A program made the translations under genes and the position numbers. A stretch of DNA of 64,000 nt from Fictibacillus nanhaiensis (lineage in GTDB: Bacteria > Bacillota > Bacilli > Bacillales > Fictibacillaceae): positions 1,488,001 to 1,552,000 of the forward strand of contig JAFHKR010000039.1 in NCBI GenBank assembly GCA_017052515.1, given 5' to 3'. The notes under the pieces are model-generated. The model did no database searches, was not told the DNA's origin, and saw only the letters and a program-made list of their open reading frames with translations. Shown here one piece after another: positions 56,426 through 64,000 of the stretch (position 1 is its first letter; every line of letters starts with the position of its first letter).

Positions 56426-56938
56426 TTATTTTGATGCATGATATTCAACGGCTACCGTTTTATTGCTGCCAAGATGCTCATTGGCAACGTTCATGATCTC
56501 AACTACTTCTTTTTTCGATAGTTTATCCGCTTTTACGATGACTTTGATCTCATTGTTCATCGTGCTTACTAAAGCGTCATTGAACCCCATCGATTTGATC
56601 AATGTTTCAACTGTTGATTCTTGCATCGTAAGTGACTGAAGTTCTGTCATCTTCGCCCAAGCATCAGCTTGAACTTCAGCAGAAGCGTCCTCAGATCCAG
56701 CAACTGCTACATAATCAGCACTCATCTCATCACGCACTTCATCTCGCTCAAGGCGAAGTGCTGTAAACACATCATCGTTTGCAACACCTGAAACTGTTGC
56801 TTCTTTACCAGACTTCTTTCCTGCCTCCAAGTATGCAAGATCATCGGTCCCACCAGGTGCTGTAATGTAATACACCGACAACACAATGATTAAGCTGAGC
56901 ATAGTTAGAAGCCAAACGGTTTGTTTTTTCAATAACAT
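56426..56938 (-). CDS. spoIIIAH: Stage III sporulation protein AH
   Basis: A 170-residue protein with one N-terminal membrane helix (TVWLLTMLSLIIVLSVYYI) and an extracytoplasmic YscJ/FliF-type ring-building domain (MTELQSLTMQESTVETLIKSMGF and EVVEIMNVANEHLG). It binds SpoIIQ across the intermembrane space to form the feeding-tube channel. It is shorter than B. subtilis SpoIIIAH (218) chiefly in the linker. Confidence 0.93.
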   Translation of the reverse strand: MLLKKQTVWLLTMLSLIIVLSVYYITAPGGTDDLAYLEAGKKSGKEATVSGVANDDVFTALRLERDEVRDEMSADYVAVAGSEDASAEVQADAWAKMTELQSLTMQESTVETLIKSMGFNDALVSTMNNEIKVIVKADKLSKKEVVEIMNVANEHLGSNKTVAVEYHASK

Positions 56939-56942
56939 TTGA

Positions 56943-57584
56943 TTATTCCCCCTCAGGATTTTTTGGTCCTACGAAAATCTGGTCACTACCTATATCAAAA
57001 ACCTTTTTAACGAGCTCTATGATCATAGACTTTGTCTGGATGTTCTCTGCACCTTGTGCCAACACAGCTACACCTTTAATCTTTGGTTTTTCTGTTGTAA
57101 CGATGATCGGCTCTTCTCTGCCATCATTAGAGATGATGACTACTTTTTCATCTATCTTTTGATCTTCTATCGTTCTCTTGCCACCATTTTTATCATTTTC
57201 AGAAGTTGTTTGACTCTGTGTGCTATCATCTGTAACGAACTCTTTTTTTTCTGTTGTGGAGAGTTCTACCCAGACTGACACTTTGCCTACGCCTTGCATT
57301 TGCTCTAATAGATCTTTTAATTCGTTCGAGTAACGATCTTCATAGGTTTTAATATTCTTGTCTGTGACTTCTTTCGCTTGTTTAAAAACCGCCTCGGATT
57401 TCACCTTTGTTTCTGGCACTAGCCCGTTTAATGAACTTTTTTGAGCAGGGGAGTCTATCATCTTGCTAATAAACATAAGAGAAATTCCCAATAGGAGTAA
57501 GACAAGTAAGTACTTTTGTTTATTCCCTGCTTTATCACTCAGCTGCAGCCGTTTTTTTATCTGTTCCCAAAATGAACGTTTCAT
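56943..57584 (-). CDS. spoIIIAG: Stage III sporulation protein AG
   Basis: A 213-residue protein with one membrane helix (KYLLVLLLLGISLMFI) and an outer domain that forms the large 30-mer ring of the channel; PKIKGVAVLAQGAENIQTKS and LVKKVFDIGSDQIFV are family marks. It overlaps the spoIIIAF stop by four bases. Confidence 0.94.
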   Translation of the reverse strand: MKRSFWEQIKKRLQLSDKAGNKQKYLLVLLLLGISLMFISKMIDSPAQKSSLNGLVPETKVKSEAVFKQAKEVTDKNIKTYEDRYSNELKDLLEQMQGVGKVSVWVELSTTEKKEFVTDDSTQSQTTSENDKNGGKRTIEDQKIDEKVVIISNDGREEPIIVTTEKPKIKGVAVLAQGAENIQTKSMIIELVKKVFDIGSDQIFVGPKNPEGE

Positions 57585-58207
57585 TGGGATGACTCCTCTC
57601 CCCCTTCCAAATGTACATCAATTTGTTTGGCATCCAGCTGCCATTGATCTGCTAGGAACTGGATGACTTCGCTTGAAACCGGTGGTTCGAGAGATTCTTT
57701 TCTCTCTTGACCAGAAACGCTTACATCTACTTCTGATACTTCAGAGATTCTTGCTTGATCGTGAAACTTGGCTAGTACCACTTTGGCACCCCTAATATCT
57801 TCAGGTTCCAACGGCTTTTTACCGATTTCCGTTTGAATTTGAAGATCAACAATCTCTAACTCATAAGTCTGTTTCAACTCCTCTTGAACTTGTTTTTTCA
57901 TTGGGACAGCCATTTGCTCTAATATATATGCACGTTGAGCGGATTGTATTTCACTTTTATTCTCTTCTATCGAATTTTTTATTTCGTCTTCTTTCGCAGC
58001 GGCTGGCAGATCCATAGCAAGAAACACTTGATCTAAATCTGAGTTTATTAGTTTGAACAGTGGTGAGAGCATGGCAAGCAGGATGAGCAAACCTACAACC
58101 ATCTTGATATAATTTTGAAATTGATTGCCTGGTAACAACAACTCGATGACTCCTGCTAATAGTACAAGAATAATAATATTGGTTATCCATTCCGTTAAGA
58201 ATGCCAT
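57581..58207 (-). CDS. spoIIIAF: Stage III sporulation protein AF
   Basis: A 208-residue protein with two N-terminal membrane helices (WITNIIILVLLAGVIELLLPG and YIKMVVGLLILLAML) and a ring-forming outer domain. Family pattern is clear from the opening helices. Between AE and AG. Confidence 0.94.
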   Translation of the reverse strand: MAFLTEWITNIIILVLLAGVIELLLPGNQFQNYIKMVVGLLILLAMLSPLFKLINSDLDQVFLAMDLPAAAKEDEIKNSIEENKSEIQSAQRAYILEQMAVPMKKQVQEELKQTYELEIVDLQIQTEIGKKPLEPEDIRGAKVVLAKFHDQARISEVSEVDVSVSGQERKESLEPPVSSEVIQFLADQWQLDAKQIDVHLEGGEESSQ

Positions 58208-58217
58208 GACTCACCTC

Positions 58218-59402
58218 CTATCGAACCATCAGCGTAACGTTGCCGGCTGCAATTATAATCGTTATAGCTAAGAAGAACATGATGGACACTGTCATAAGGG
58301 CCGCAAAGATAAACATGACACTCTTACCGATGATGCCTAATGATTCAACGATCGGCCCACCGCCTAAAGGCTGCAGAAGGGCTGCCGCCATGCTATAGAT
58401 AAAAGCTAGGATTAGTACTTTGATAGCTGGAAAGATCGCGAGTAGAAGTAATAATAGAGCTCCTATTATGCCTACAGAATTTTTTAGTAAGATCGAAGCG
58501 CTCATGACGGTATCTGTTGCATCTGTAAACATGCGGCCGACGACCGGAATAAAATTTCCTGTTATGAACTTTGCCGTCTTGATCGTAATACCATCTGCCA
58601 CTGCTGCTGTTGCACCTTGTACGCTCATGACACCGAGGAATACTGTAAAGAAAAAGGCGAGAGCTCCCATGCTGATATTACGCAACAGCTTGGCTAACTG
58701 AGTTACCTTGTGATGTTCTGACATCGTAGAAACGATGCTTAATAGGGCAGATAGAAAAAGAAGTGGCAATACAAAATTCTTGATTAATAGACCGCTTGTA
58801 TTTACTAAAAACAAGATAACGGGATGAAAAAAAGCGACTGAAGCGATGCTTCCAACTGTTGCCATCAAGGCAAGAAGAAGAGGAATAAGTGCGATCATGA
58901 AACTCAACATATTATCGATCGCTTCTGTCGCATAAGAGATGGCAACGTGAAAACTATTTAAAGCTAAGATGATCAAGACCATATAGATAATGCCATACGC
59001 CACTTTTGAAATGGCTGATCGATCGAATGCATTCTGGATGGATTGAAGAAGCATGCTAAAAACGGTGAGCAGAATTAATGTTCCAAGTAGTTTACCGTGA
59101 ACAGCAAGTTCATGAAACATGAACTTCAAAAGACCAAGCATGTAACCTTTTATAGAAAAATCTTTTTCTCCTTTTACAAATTCAAGAAAGGTCCCTTTCT
59201 GACTTTCTGGCAAGAATCCGCCATATTCTCGGGAGATGCTATCCCAATATTGTTTGATCTCATCTAACTGCATGGAGGAGATTTGTTGATCTACCATTTT
59301 TGAAGTGATCGAACTCGCTGATGCAGATTCTATGGGACCAAATAGGATGAAGGAAAAGAATATGAACAGAAGAATACTTGTCCGCATCATCACTTTCTGC
59401 AT
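58218..59402 (-). CDS. spoIIIAE: Stage III sporulation protein AE
   Basis: A 394-residue polytopic membrane protein with a cleavable or anchor signal (TSILLFIFFSFILFGPIESASA) and about eight helices, including the segments around LGVMSVQGATAAVADGI and FIPVVGRMFTDATDTV. It is part of the SpoIIIA-SpoIIQ transenvelope complex; its own function is not settled. Confidence 0.95.
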   Translation of the reverse strand: MQKVMMRTSILLFIFFSFILFGPIESASASSITSKMVDQQISSMQLDEIKQYWDSISREYGGFLPESQKGTFLEFVKGEKDFSIKGYMLGLLKFMFHELAVHGKLLGTLILLTVFSMLLQSIQNAFDRSAISKVAYGIIYMVLIILALNSFHVAISYATEAIDNMLSFMIALIPLLLALMATVGSIASVAFFHPVILFLVNTSGLLIKNFVLPLLFLSALLSIVSTMSEHHKVTQLAKLLRNISMGALAFFFTVFLGVMSVQGATAAVADGITIKTAKFITGNFIPVVGRMFTDATDTVMSASILLKNSVGIIGALLLLLLAIFPAIKVLILAFIYSMAAALLQPLGGGPIVESLGIIGKSVMFIFAALMTVSIMFFLAITIIIAAGNVTLMVR

Positions 59403-59419
59403 CTTTACAACCCGCTTTC

Positions 59420-59809
59420 TTATTTCGGAATAAGCGTCAGCACGGTTTCGATAATGACCGTTAAGATCGGTATCGCCATTACAAGGATCAGTATCTTGCC
59501 ACCAAGCTCGATCTTAGAAGCTATTGCTCCCTGACCAGCATCTCGTGTGATCTGTGCTCCGAACTCTGCAATATAAGCAATACCGATTATTTTTAACAAC
59601 GTTTCAACATAGACCATATTTACGTTTGCATTGATGGCAAGTCGTTGAAGCATCGTGAGAATCTGTCCGATCTTATCGATCAGAAACAAAAAGATTCCCG
59701 CTCCAACCATGAGTGTGACCAAAAAAGCAAAATTGGCTTTTTGTTCTTTAAGGACTAAGGCTAAAAATGCAGCAACAAGCCCAAAACCCACAATCTGGAT
59801 AATTTCCAT
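59420..59809 (-). CDS. spoIIIAD: Stage III sporulation protein AD
   Basis: A 129-residue membrane protein of four helices (IVGFGLVAAFLALVL, LVTLMVGAGIFLFLI, LLKIIGIAYIAEFGAQI, ILILVMAIPILTVII). The EFGAQITRDAGQGAIASK loop is diagnostic. Between AC and AE with short gaps. Confidence 0.95.
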   Translation of the reverse strand: MEIIQIVGFGLVAAFLALVLKEQKANFAFLVTLMVGAGIFLFLIDKIGQILTMLQRLAINANVNMVYVETLLKIIGIAYIAEFGAQITRDAGQGAIASKIELGGKILILVMAIPILTVIIETVLTLIPK

Positions 59810-59822
59810 TCTGGCCGCCTCC

Positions 59823-60029
59823 TTAATTCTGAAACAAAAAGACGCCTTTTACCTTTTGAAACAAATCATCTAATAGGGTGATCACCATAAAAAGAGCAAC
59901 AACAAAACCTAATAGAGTGACCCAATGGGCATAATCCTCTTTCCCGATCATCTTTAAAACGGTATGAAGCATCGCGACAATAATCCCAAGCCCAGCGATC
60001 TGAAACACGGCGTTTACATCTAATCCCAT
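59823..60029 (-). CDS. spoIIIAC: Stage III sporulation protein AC
   Basis: A 68-residue two-helix membrane protein (DVNAVFQIAGLGIIVAML and WVTLLGFVVALFMVITLL) matching SpoIIIAC in length and order. Structural part of the forespore channel. Confidence 0.95.
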   Translation of the reverse strand: MGLDVNAVFQIAGLGIIVAMLHTVLKMIGKEDYAHWVTLLGFVVALFMVITLLDDLFQKVKGVFLFQN

Positions 60030-60045
60030 CGGTGGTACCTCCTTG

Positions 60046-60561
60046 TTACATTAAGAGAATAACGATTAAGAGTCCCATTAGAACTCCTAGACTTTTACAC
60101 ATATTTTCATAACGTTCTTGTATGTCCCTTGCTTCTTTTTCTTCGCGATTGAGGTGAGCGAGCGTCAGTTGAATCTGCTTCTGCTGATGTTCTTTATCAT
60201 GTCTGCCAAGCGTTGACCCAAACTGACGAAGCACCTCGATCTCACCCATCTTAAAAGAGGTCTCTTTAGCCAGAATAGGAAGCTGAATTTCCCATGCATC
60301 TTGCACCGAAAGTTCTCCTTGTACCAATCGATCTGAAATGGTAAGAAAGAACGTGGATAACGGCTCTTTTAAAGGGCTTCCGATATGCAAAAATGCCTCA
60401 TGAAGCGGAGTAGATCCATACATGATCTCAGCCTCCAAGGCTTGAAGGGTCACTTTTAGTTCTCTCAACTTCTTAGGTCGCTCTCTTACTCGTTTTGCCC
60501 ACTCAAAACCAAAGATCGTAGTGGCTGAAAGGATCGCGATCGCACCTATCCAACTCATCAT
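60046..60561 (-). CDS. spoIIIAB: Stage III sporulation protein AB
   Basis: A 171-residue protein with an N-terminal and a C-terminal membrane helix (WIGAIAILSATTIFGF; LGVLMGLLIVILLM) and a cytoplasmic helical domain (RPKKLRELKVTLQALEAEIMYG). It resembles type II secretion GspF-like assembly factors. It overlaps the spoIIIAA stop by four bases. Confidence 0.94.
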   Translation of the reverse strand: MMSWIGAIAILSATTIFGFEWAKRVRERPKKLRELKVTLQALEAEIMYGSTPLHEAFLHIGSPLKEPLSTFFLTISDRLVQGELSVQDAWEIQLPILAKETSFKMGEIEVLRQFGSTLGRHDKEHQQKQIQLTLAHLNREEKEARDIQERYENMCKSLGVLMGLLIVILLM

Positions 60562-61487
60562 GCTGCACCACCCGATGATCGGTAGATCTCATTCAATGCT
60601 CCATCATAGATTCTTTGAATCGTTCCAGGCCCTTTATCACGGCTCAAGATTACATACCTTTCAAATAGTGAAAGGTCTCCCAAAGGTTTCATCACTGGTC
60701 GTTTTAATGCATCTTCTACAGAGTTGCCATGTGCGGTAAAAATCATTTGAACCCCTGCATGCATCGCTTCTAATATCGCTTCACCATCTTCTTTTCGACC
60801 GATTTCATCGACGATCATCACTTGAGGACTCATCGAACGAATGAGCATCATCATCCCTTCCGCTTTCGGACATGCATCGAGAACATCAACACGTCGACCG
60901 AGGGTATGTTGAGGAACACCTTTTATGCTGCCCGCTATTTCAGAACGCTCATCTACGATTCCTACTTTAAAAGAAGGGATGTTTCTGTGCTGAACACCAC
61001 AACTAACTAGCCTTGCGATATCTCTTAATAATGTGGTTTTCCCCGTTTGCGGTGGACCGATCAACAATGTATTTAGCCATTTTTTTTGATAAAGATAAGA
61101 GATTAACGGTTCAGCGATGCCGATTTTCTCTCTCGCTATCCTTACGTTAAACGAACTGATATCTTTAATGGCTTTTACGAATCCATGTTCAGTGATCACT
61201 TTACCTGCTAGTCCTACACGATGTCCTCCTGAGATGGTGATATAGCCCCTTTTTAGTTCCTCTTCAAGGGCGTATAGAGAGTGCTGACTCAATCGATTAA
61301 GTAATACTTGTGATTCTTCAGCTGAGATTGACTCCTCAGTCGGGTAAAGGGGTTTGCCCGAACAAAGAATTTCCATCGGCTGTCCAATCCTAATTCTGAT
61401 CTCTTCTACAGATCGAAGAGCAGATGGTGGCAAATTTCTTAAGGTATGCTGAATCTTATCTGGAAAAAGCCTAAAGATCGTTTCCAT
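60558..61487 (-). CDS. spoIIIAA: Stage III sporulation protein AA, ATPase
   Basis: A 309-residue cytoplasmic ATPase related to secretion ATPases. Walker A is LLIGPPQTGKTTLLRDIAR, followed by GIVDERSEIAGSIKG and Walker B-like VMIVDEIGRKEDGEA. ATG 61487 is nine bases behind AAGGAG and gives the usual length; the frame continues 74 codons upstream but without a ribosome site. First gene of the operon, under a sigma-E promoter. Confidence 0.95.
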   Translation of the reverse strand: METIFRLFPDKIQHTLRNLPPSALRSVEEIRIRIGQPMEILCSGKPLYPTEESISAEESQVLLNRLSQHSLYALEEELKRGYITISGGHRVGLAGKVITEHGFVKAIKDISSFNVRIAREKIGIAEPLISYLYQKKWLNTLLIGPPQTGKTTLLRDIARLVSCGVQHRNIPSFKVGIVDERSEIAGSIKGVPQHTLGRRVDVLDACPKAEGMMMLIRSMSPQVMIVDEIGRKEDGEAILEAMHAGVQMIFTAHGNSVEDALKRPVMKPLGDLSLFERYVILSRDKGPGTIQRIYDGALNEIYRSSGGAA

Positions 61488-61520
61488 GACCGGTTTCTCC
61501 TTTAAGAGGCTAGTACTATA

Positions 61521-61550
61521 AACGTATGGGAAAGGGAGAAGGTTTATGCC
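61521..61550 (-). promoter_or_regulatory. Sigma-E promoter of the spoIIIA operon
   Basis: On the minus strand GGCATAAA (-35, 61550-61543) and CATACGTT (-10, 61528-61521) are 14 bp apart, in good agreement with the sigma-E consensus (GKCATATT, CATAYAMT). It lies about 30 bp upstream of spoIIIAA, which is transcribed by sigma-E in the mother cell in B. subtilis. Confidence 0.75.
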
Positions 61551-61559
61551 AATAAAGGT

Positions 61560-62050
61560 AGATTTTAAGTTAGGAGAGAAGATAGAGGGGGTTTTTGATA
61601 GATTGTTCATAAAAACATTCACGAAAGAATCTGTCTTGATGGTAGGGCTTCTCATATGGTAGGAAGCTATATTAGTATCAGTCGATTGAAAGAATAGGAA
61701 GGAAGCCACTGTAATAGCAAAAAAGCTCAGATTGTTTATATTTTTATACTTATGTAAAGTTTATTTACCAATTTCAATCGGATATAAGTGAATTTTCTAT
61801 GGAAGATAAACAAAATAGTGATCAAAGGTTCTAAACACTGTATGTGGAACTATACGTAGTGGGGTATTTTAGGTATTAATCCCTGAAATCCTTATAAACA
61901 TTCAAGAAATTTCGGACTTATTTCCGCGAGTTTTTGCCTTATATCCGCGAGTCTACAAGAATCGACAATCAGCAGGCATCAGATACCTTACTTCAAACAA
62001 ACACGCATCCATTTGCTTCCTATTGAAAGCGTGCTACATCATTACTTCAT
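61560..62050. other. Intergenic region with degenerate CCGCGAG repeats
   Basis: No gene is seen between spoIIIAA and efp; yqhV, which lies here in B. subtilis, is absent. At 61909-61965 two copies of a unit like TTATTTCCGCGAGTTTTTGCC occur in tandem and resemble the degenerate repeat at 53600-53690. Otherwise AT-rich. Confidence 0.55.
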
Positions 62051-62085
62051 AAAAAAAACCTCACTCCAAAAATGGAATGAGGTTC
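62051..62085 (-). terminator. Terminator of efp
   Basis: AACCTCACTCC pairs with GGAATGAGGTT around AAAAAT, with a T run on the minus strand. It lies about 12 bp after the efp stop. Confidence 0.88.
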
Positions 62086-62096
62086 AATACTACAGA

Positions 62097-62654
62097 CTAT
62101 GCACGAGAAACGTAAGCTGCATTTCTTGTATCGATAATCAGCTTGTCCCCTTGGTTTACGAAGAAAGGAACTTGTACGATCAAGCCTGTTTCAAGCGTTG
62201 CTGGTTTCGTTCCACCAGAAGCTGTGTCCCCTTTAATACCAGGCTCAGTCTCTGCCACAACTAACTCAACTGTGTTTGGAAGTTCAACACCGATCGTTTC
62301 ACCTTGATACGTCATGATGTGAACCGTCATGTTTTCAAGCAAATACTTCAACTCGTACTCGATTTGTGAAGCTTGAAGTTCAATTTGCTCATATGATTCG
62401 TTATCCATGAACGTGTGTGTATCTCCAGATGCATATAGGTATTGCATCTTACGGTTCTCGATATGTGCTTTAGCTACTTTTTCCCCACCGCGGAACGTTT
62501 TTTCCTGGATACCACCTGTGCGAAGATTACGAAGTTTAGAGCGAACAAATGCCGCACCTTTTCCTGGCTTTACGTGTTGGAACTCAAGAACTTGCCAGAT
62601 CCCATTGTCAACCTCAATCGTTAATCCTGTTTTAAAATCGTTTACTGAAATCAT
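62097..62654 (-). CDS. efp: Translation elongation factor P
   Basis: A 185-residue three-domain protein that rescues ribosomes stalled at polyproline. The KOW-like N-terminal domain carries Lys 32 in [12 protein letters not shown], the residue modified in Bacillus. The end has [17 protein letters not shown], also canonical. It lies 21 bp after the Xaa-Pro peptidase gene. Confidence 0.97.
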   Translation of the reverse strand: MISVNDFKTGLTIEVDNGIWQVLEFQHVKPGKGAAFVRSKLRNLRTGGIQEKTFRGGEKVAKAHIENRKMQYLYASGDTHTFMDNESYEQIELQASQIEYELKYLLENMTVHIMTYQGETIGVELPNTVELVVAETEPGIKGDTASGGTKPATLETGLIVQVPFFVNQGDKLIIDTRNAAYVSRA

Positions 62655-62675
62655 GTTTTTATCCTCCTGAATACC

Positions 62676-63749
62676 TTAACTTAACGTTAAGAGGGTTTTA
62701 GTAGCGTGCGTTAGTGATTCATTGCCATCTTTTGTGATGAGTGCATCGTCTTCGATCCGAACTCCGCCTAGACCTGAGATATAAATACCTGGTTCGACTG
62801 TCACAAGCATTCCTGGTTCGAGAATCGTGTCAGACTTCATAGATAGAGCTGGCGCTTCATGAACATCTAAACCAATTCCATGTCCTGTAGAATGTCCAAA
62901 GTAATCACCATAACCTTTTGAAGCGATGTAATCACGAGTTAACGCATCTGCATCCTTACCTGTCATTCCTGGTTTGATGCCTTTCATTCCTAGCATCTGT
63001 GCATCATATACGACCTGATAGATCTCTTTCAGCTCATCTGAAACATTTCCGATGGCTACCGTACGAGTGATATCCGAGCAATAACCTTTGTAGTATGCTC
63101 CAAAATCCAAGGTTACTAATTCACCCGTTTCAATTTTCTTATCCGATGCAACACCGTGTGGAAGTGCTGATCGGTAGCCTGAAGCTACAATAATATCAAA
63201 CGATGAAGAGATAGCTCCATTTTTTCTCATGAAGAATTCTAGTTCATTGGATACTTCCCTCTCAGTAAGCCCTGGGCGAATATAATCGATGATATGTGAA
63301 AAAGCGGCATCGGCGATAGATGCTGCATCCTTTACTATCTTAATCTCTGATTCATCCTTAATCAAGCGCAACTTTTCCACTATGCCGGATACAGCAACAA
63401 GTTCAGTGTTAATGTCATCTAAATGTGTCTCATATGTACGATAGGTAGAGTATGTAACATGGTCTTGCTCAAAACCAAGTTTACGAACAGAAAGCTCCTT
63501 CGTTAACTTTGCAACTTCTTGCGGAATCGGATCCGTGTGCATCACAACACGATAACCTTCTGCTTGTTCAGCTGCTTGCGTCTTATATCTGAAATCAGTT
63601 ATTAAAACGGCTTCGTCTTTCGTGATCAAAAGTACTCCTGAACTTCCTTTAAACCCGCTTAGATAAAATCGATTCGAAGAAGATGTAATTAAAAGTGCAT
63701 CAATATCAAAAGTATCAAATAATTGTCTTGCCCGTTCTACACGATTCAT
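62676..63749 (-). CDS. M24-family Xaa-Pro peptidase (YqhT)
   Basis: A 357-residue creatinase-fold aminopeptidase. An N-terminal creatinase domain (residues 1-125) precedes the catalytic domain with metal ligands in [19 protein letters not shown] (two Asp), [16 protein letters not shown] (His), [10 protein letters not shown] (Glu) and [11 protein letters not shown] (Glu). It removes N-terminal residues before proline. Its ATG overlaps the aroQ stop (ATGA). Confidence 0.94.
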   Translation of the reverse strand: MNRVERARQLFDTFDIDALLITSSSNRFYLSGFKGSSGVLLITKDEAVLITDFRYKTQAAEQAEGYRVVMHTDPIPQEVAKLTKELSVRKLGFEQDHVTYSTYRTYETHLDDINTELVAVSGIVEKLRLIKDESEIKIVKDAASIADAAFSHIIDYIRPGLTEREVSNELEFFMRKNGAISSSFDIIVASGYRSALPHGVASDKKIETGELVTLDFGAYYKGYCSDITRTVAIGNVSDELKEIYQVVYDAQMLGMKGIKPGMTGKDADALTRDYIASKGYGDYFGHSTGHGIGLDVHEAPALSMKSDTILEPGMLVTVEPGIYISGLGGVRIEDDALITKDGNESLTHATKTLLTLS

Positions 63750-64000
63750 AACGTATCCCCTTTAAGTTGATTATGAAAAACTTGAAGAGCTAATTTATAA
63801 CTATCAAAACCAAATCCTGAGATCTGCCCGATGGTAACTGGAGCAATAACAGATTCACGTCGGAATTCTTCTCTCGCATGCACATTTGATAAATGGACTT
63901 CAATCACGGGGACATCCACACTGGCAATCGCGTCTCTGATCGCATAACTATAATGAGTATAGGCACCTGCGTTTAGAACAATACCACGAAACTTATTTTC
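63746..64000 (-). CDS. aroQ: 3-dehydroquinate dehydratase type II, 5' end outside window
   Basis: The last 84 codons are visible: [20 protein letters not shown] contains the catalytic region of the type II enzyme (N-x-G-A-Y-T-H-Y-S), followed by [19 protein letters not shown] and [11 protein letters not shown]. It makes 3-dehydroshikimate in the shikimate pathway. It matches yqhS, next to yqhT-efp in B. subtilis. Confidence 0.95.
   Translation of the reverse strand, partial: ENKFRGIVLNAGAYTHYSYAIRDAIASVDVPVIEVHLSNVHAREEFRRESVIAPVTIGQISGFGFDSYKLALQVFHNQLKGDTL

Noticed and set aside
61488..61709. 74-codon N-terminal extension of SpoIIIAA
   Set aside because: No ribosome site, overlaps the sigma-E promoter, and the shorter start gives the family length.
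1..64000. tRNA or rRNA genes
   Set aside because: I saw no cloverleaf with a GGTTCGA-type T-loop nor any rRNA-like stretch; the integration site is a protein gene, not a tRNA.

Overview
The window reads as chromosomal DNA of a low-GC, endospore-forming Gram-positive bacterium of the Bacillaceae in the broad sense. Gene order follows the yqjM-to-yqhS arc of the Bacillus subtilis chromosome almost gene for gene. OLE RNA with its partner gene oapA, and repeated ~127-bp palindromic intergenic elements, point to a relative such as Fictibacillus rather than B. subtilis itself; the genus is an inference. Nearly all core genes lie on the minus strand.

Layout. 1-5.5 kb: a secreted DUF3889 protein (partial), a glycerophosphodiesterase, an old yellow enzyme (namA), a PAP2 phosphatase, DNA polymerase IV and a MarR-type regulator. 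5.5-10.8 kb: an M20 peptidase and a propionyl-CoA/methylmalonyl-CoA operon in which the cobalamin-binding subunit and the epimerase are one protein. 10.9-16.4 kb: Prli42 micropeptide, L,D-transpeptidase, YqjA-like protein, an amino-acid ABC transporter, a NUDIX hydrolase, ten tandem 20-bp repeats and bacilliredoxin. 16.6-26.7 kb: the complete ptb-bcd-buk-lpdV-bkdAA-bkdAB-bkdB branched-chain keto acid operon with a textbook sigma-54 promoter and its activator bkdR.

27.1-40.7 kb: a ~13.4-kb AT-rich integrated element inserted in the 3' end of spo0A. It is bounded by 109-bp direct repeats with four mismatches; the copy at 40.6 kb completes the intact spo0A and the copy at 27.2 kb is an orphan 33-codon remnant. 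A tyrosine recombinase sits next to spo0A. The cargo is defence-like: an operon of an MrcB-domain HNH nuclease, an FRG-domain protein and a candidate HEPN protein; a DUF4145 protein; a resolvase; an ApeA-like HEPN protein; a sigma-like protein; an operon of four small unknown genes; a broken gene; and a ~300-bp GC-rich block almost devoid of A on the plus strand. No phage structural, conjugation or plasmid replication genes are seen.

40.6-64 kb: spo0A, spoIVB, recN, argR, tlyA, dxs, oapA, OLE RNA, ispA, xseB, xseA, folD, nusB, asp23, accC, accB, the whole spoIIIA operon (AA-AH) behind a good sigma-E-like promoter, efp, an Xaa-Pro peptidase and the 3' part of aroQ. This block joins sporulation control and engulfment-stage channel building with isoprenoid, folate and fatty-acid precursor synthesis.
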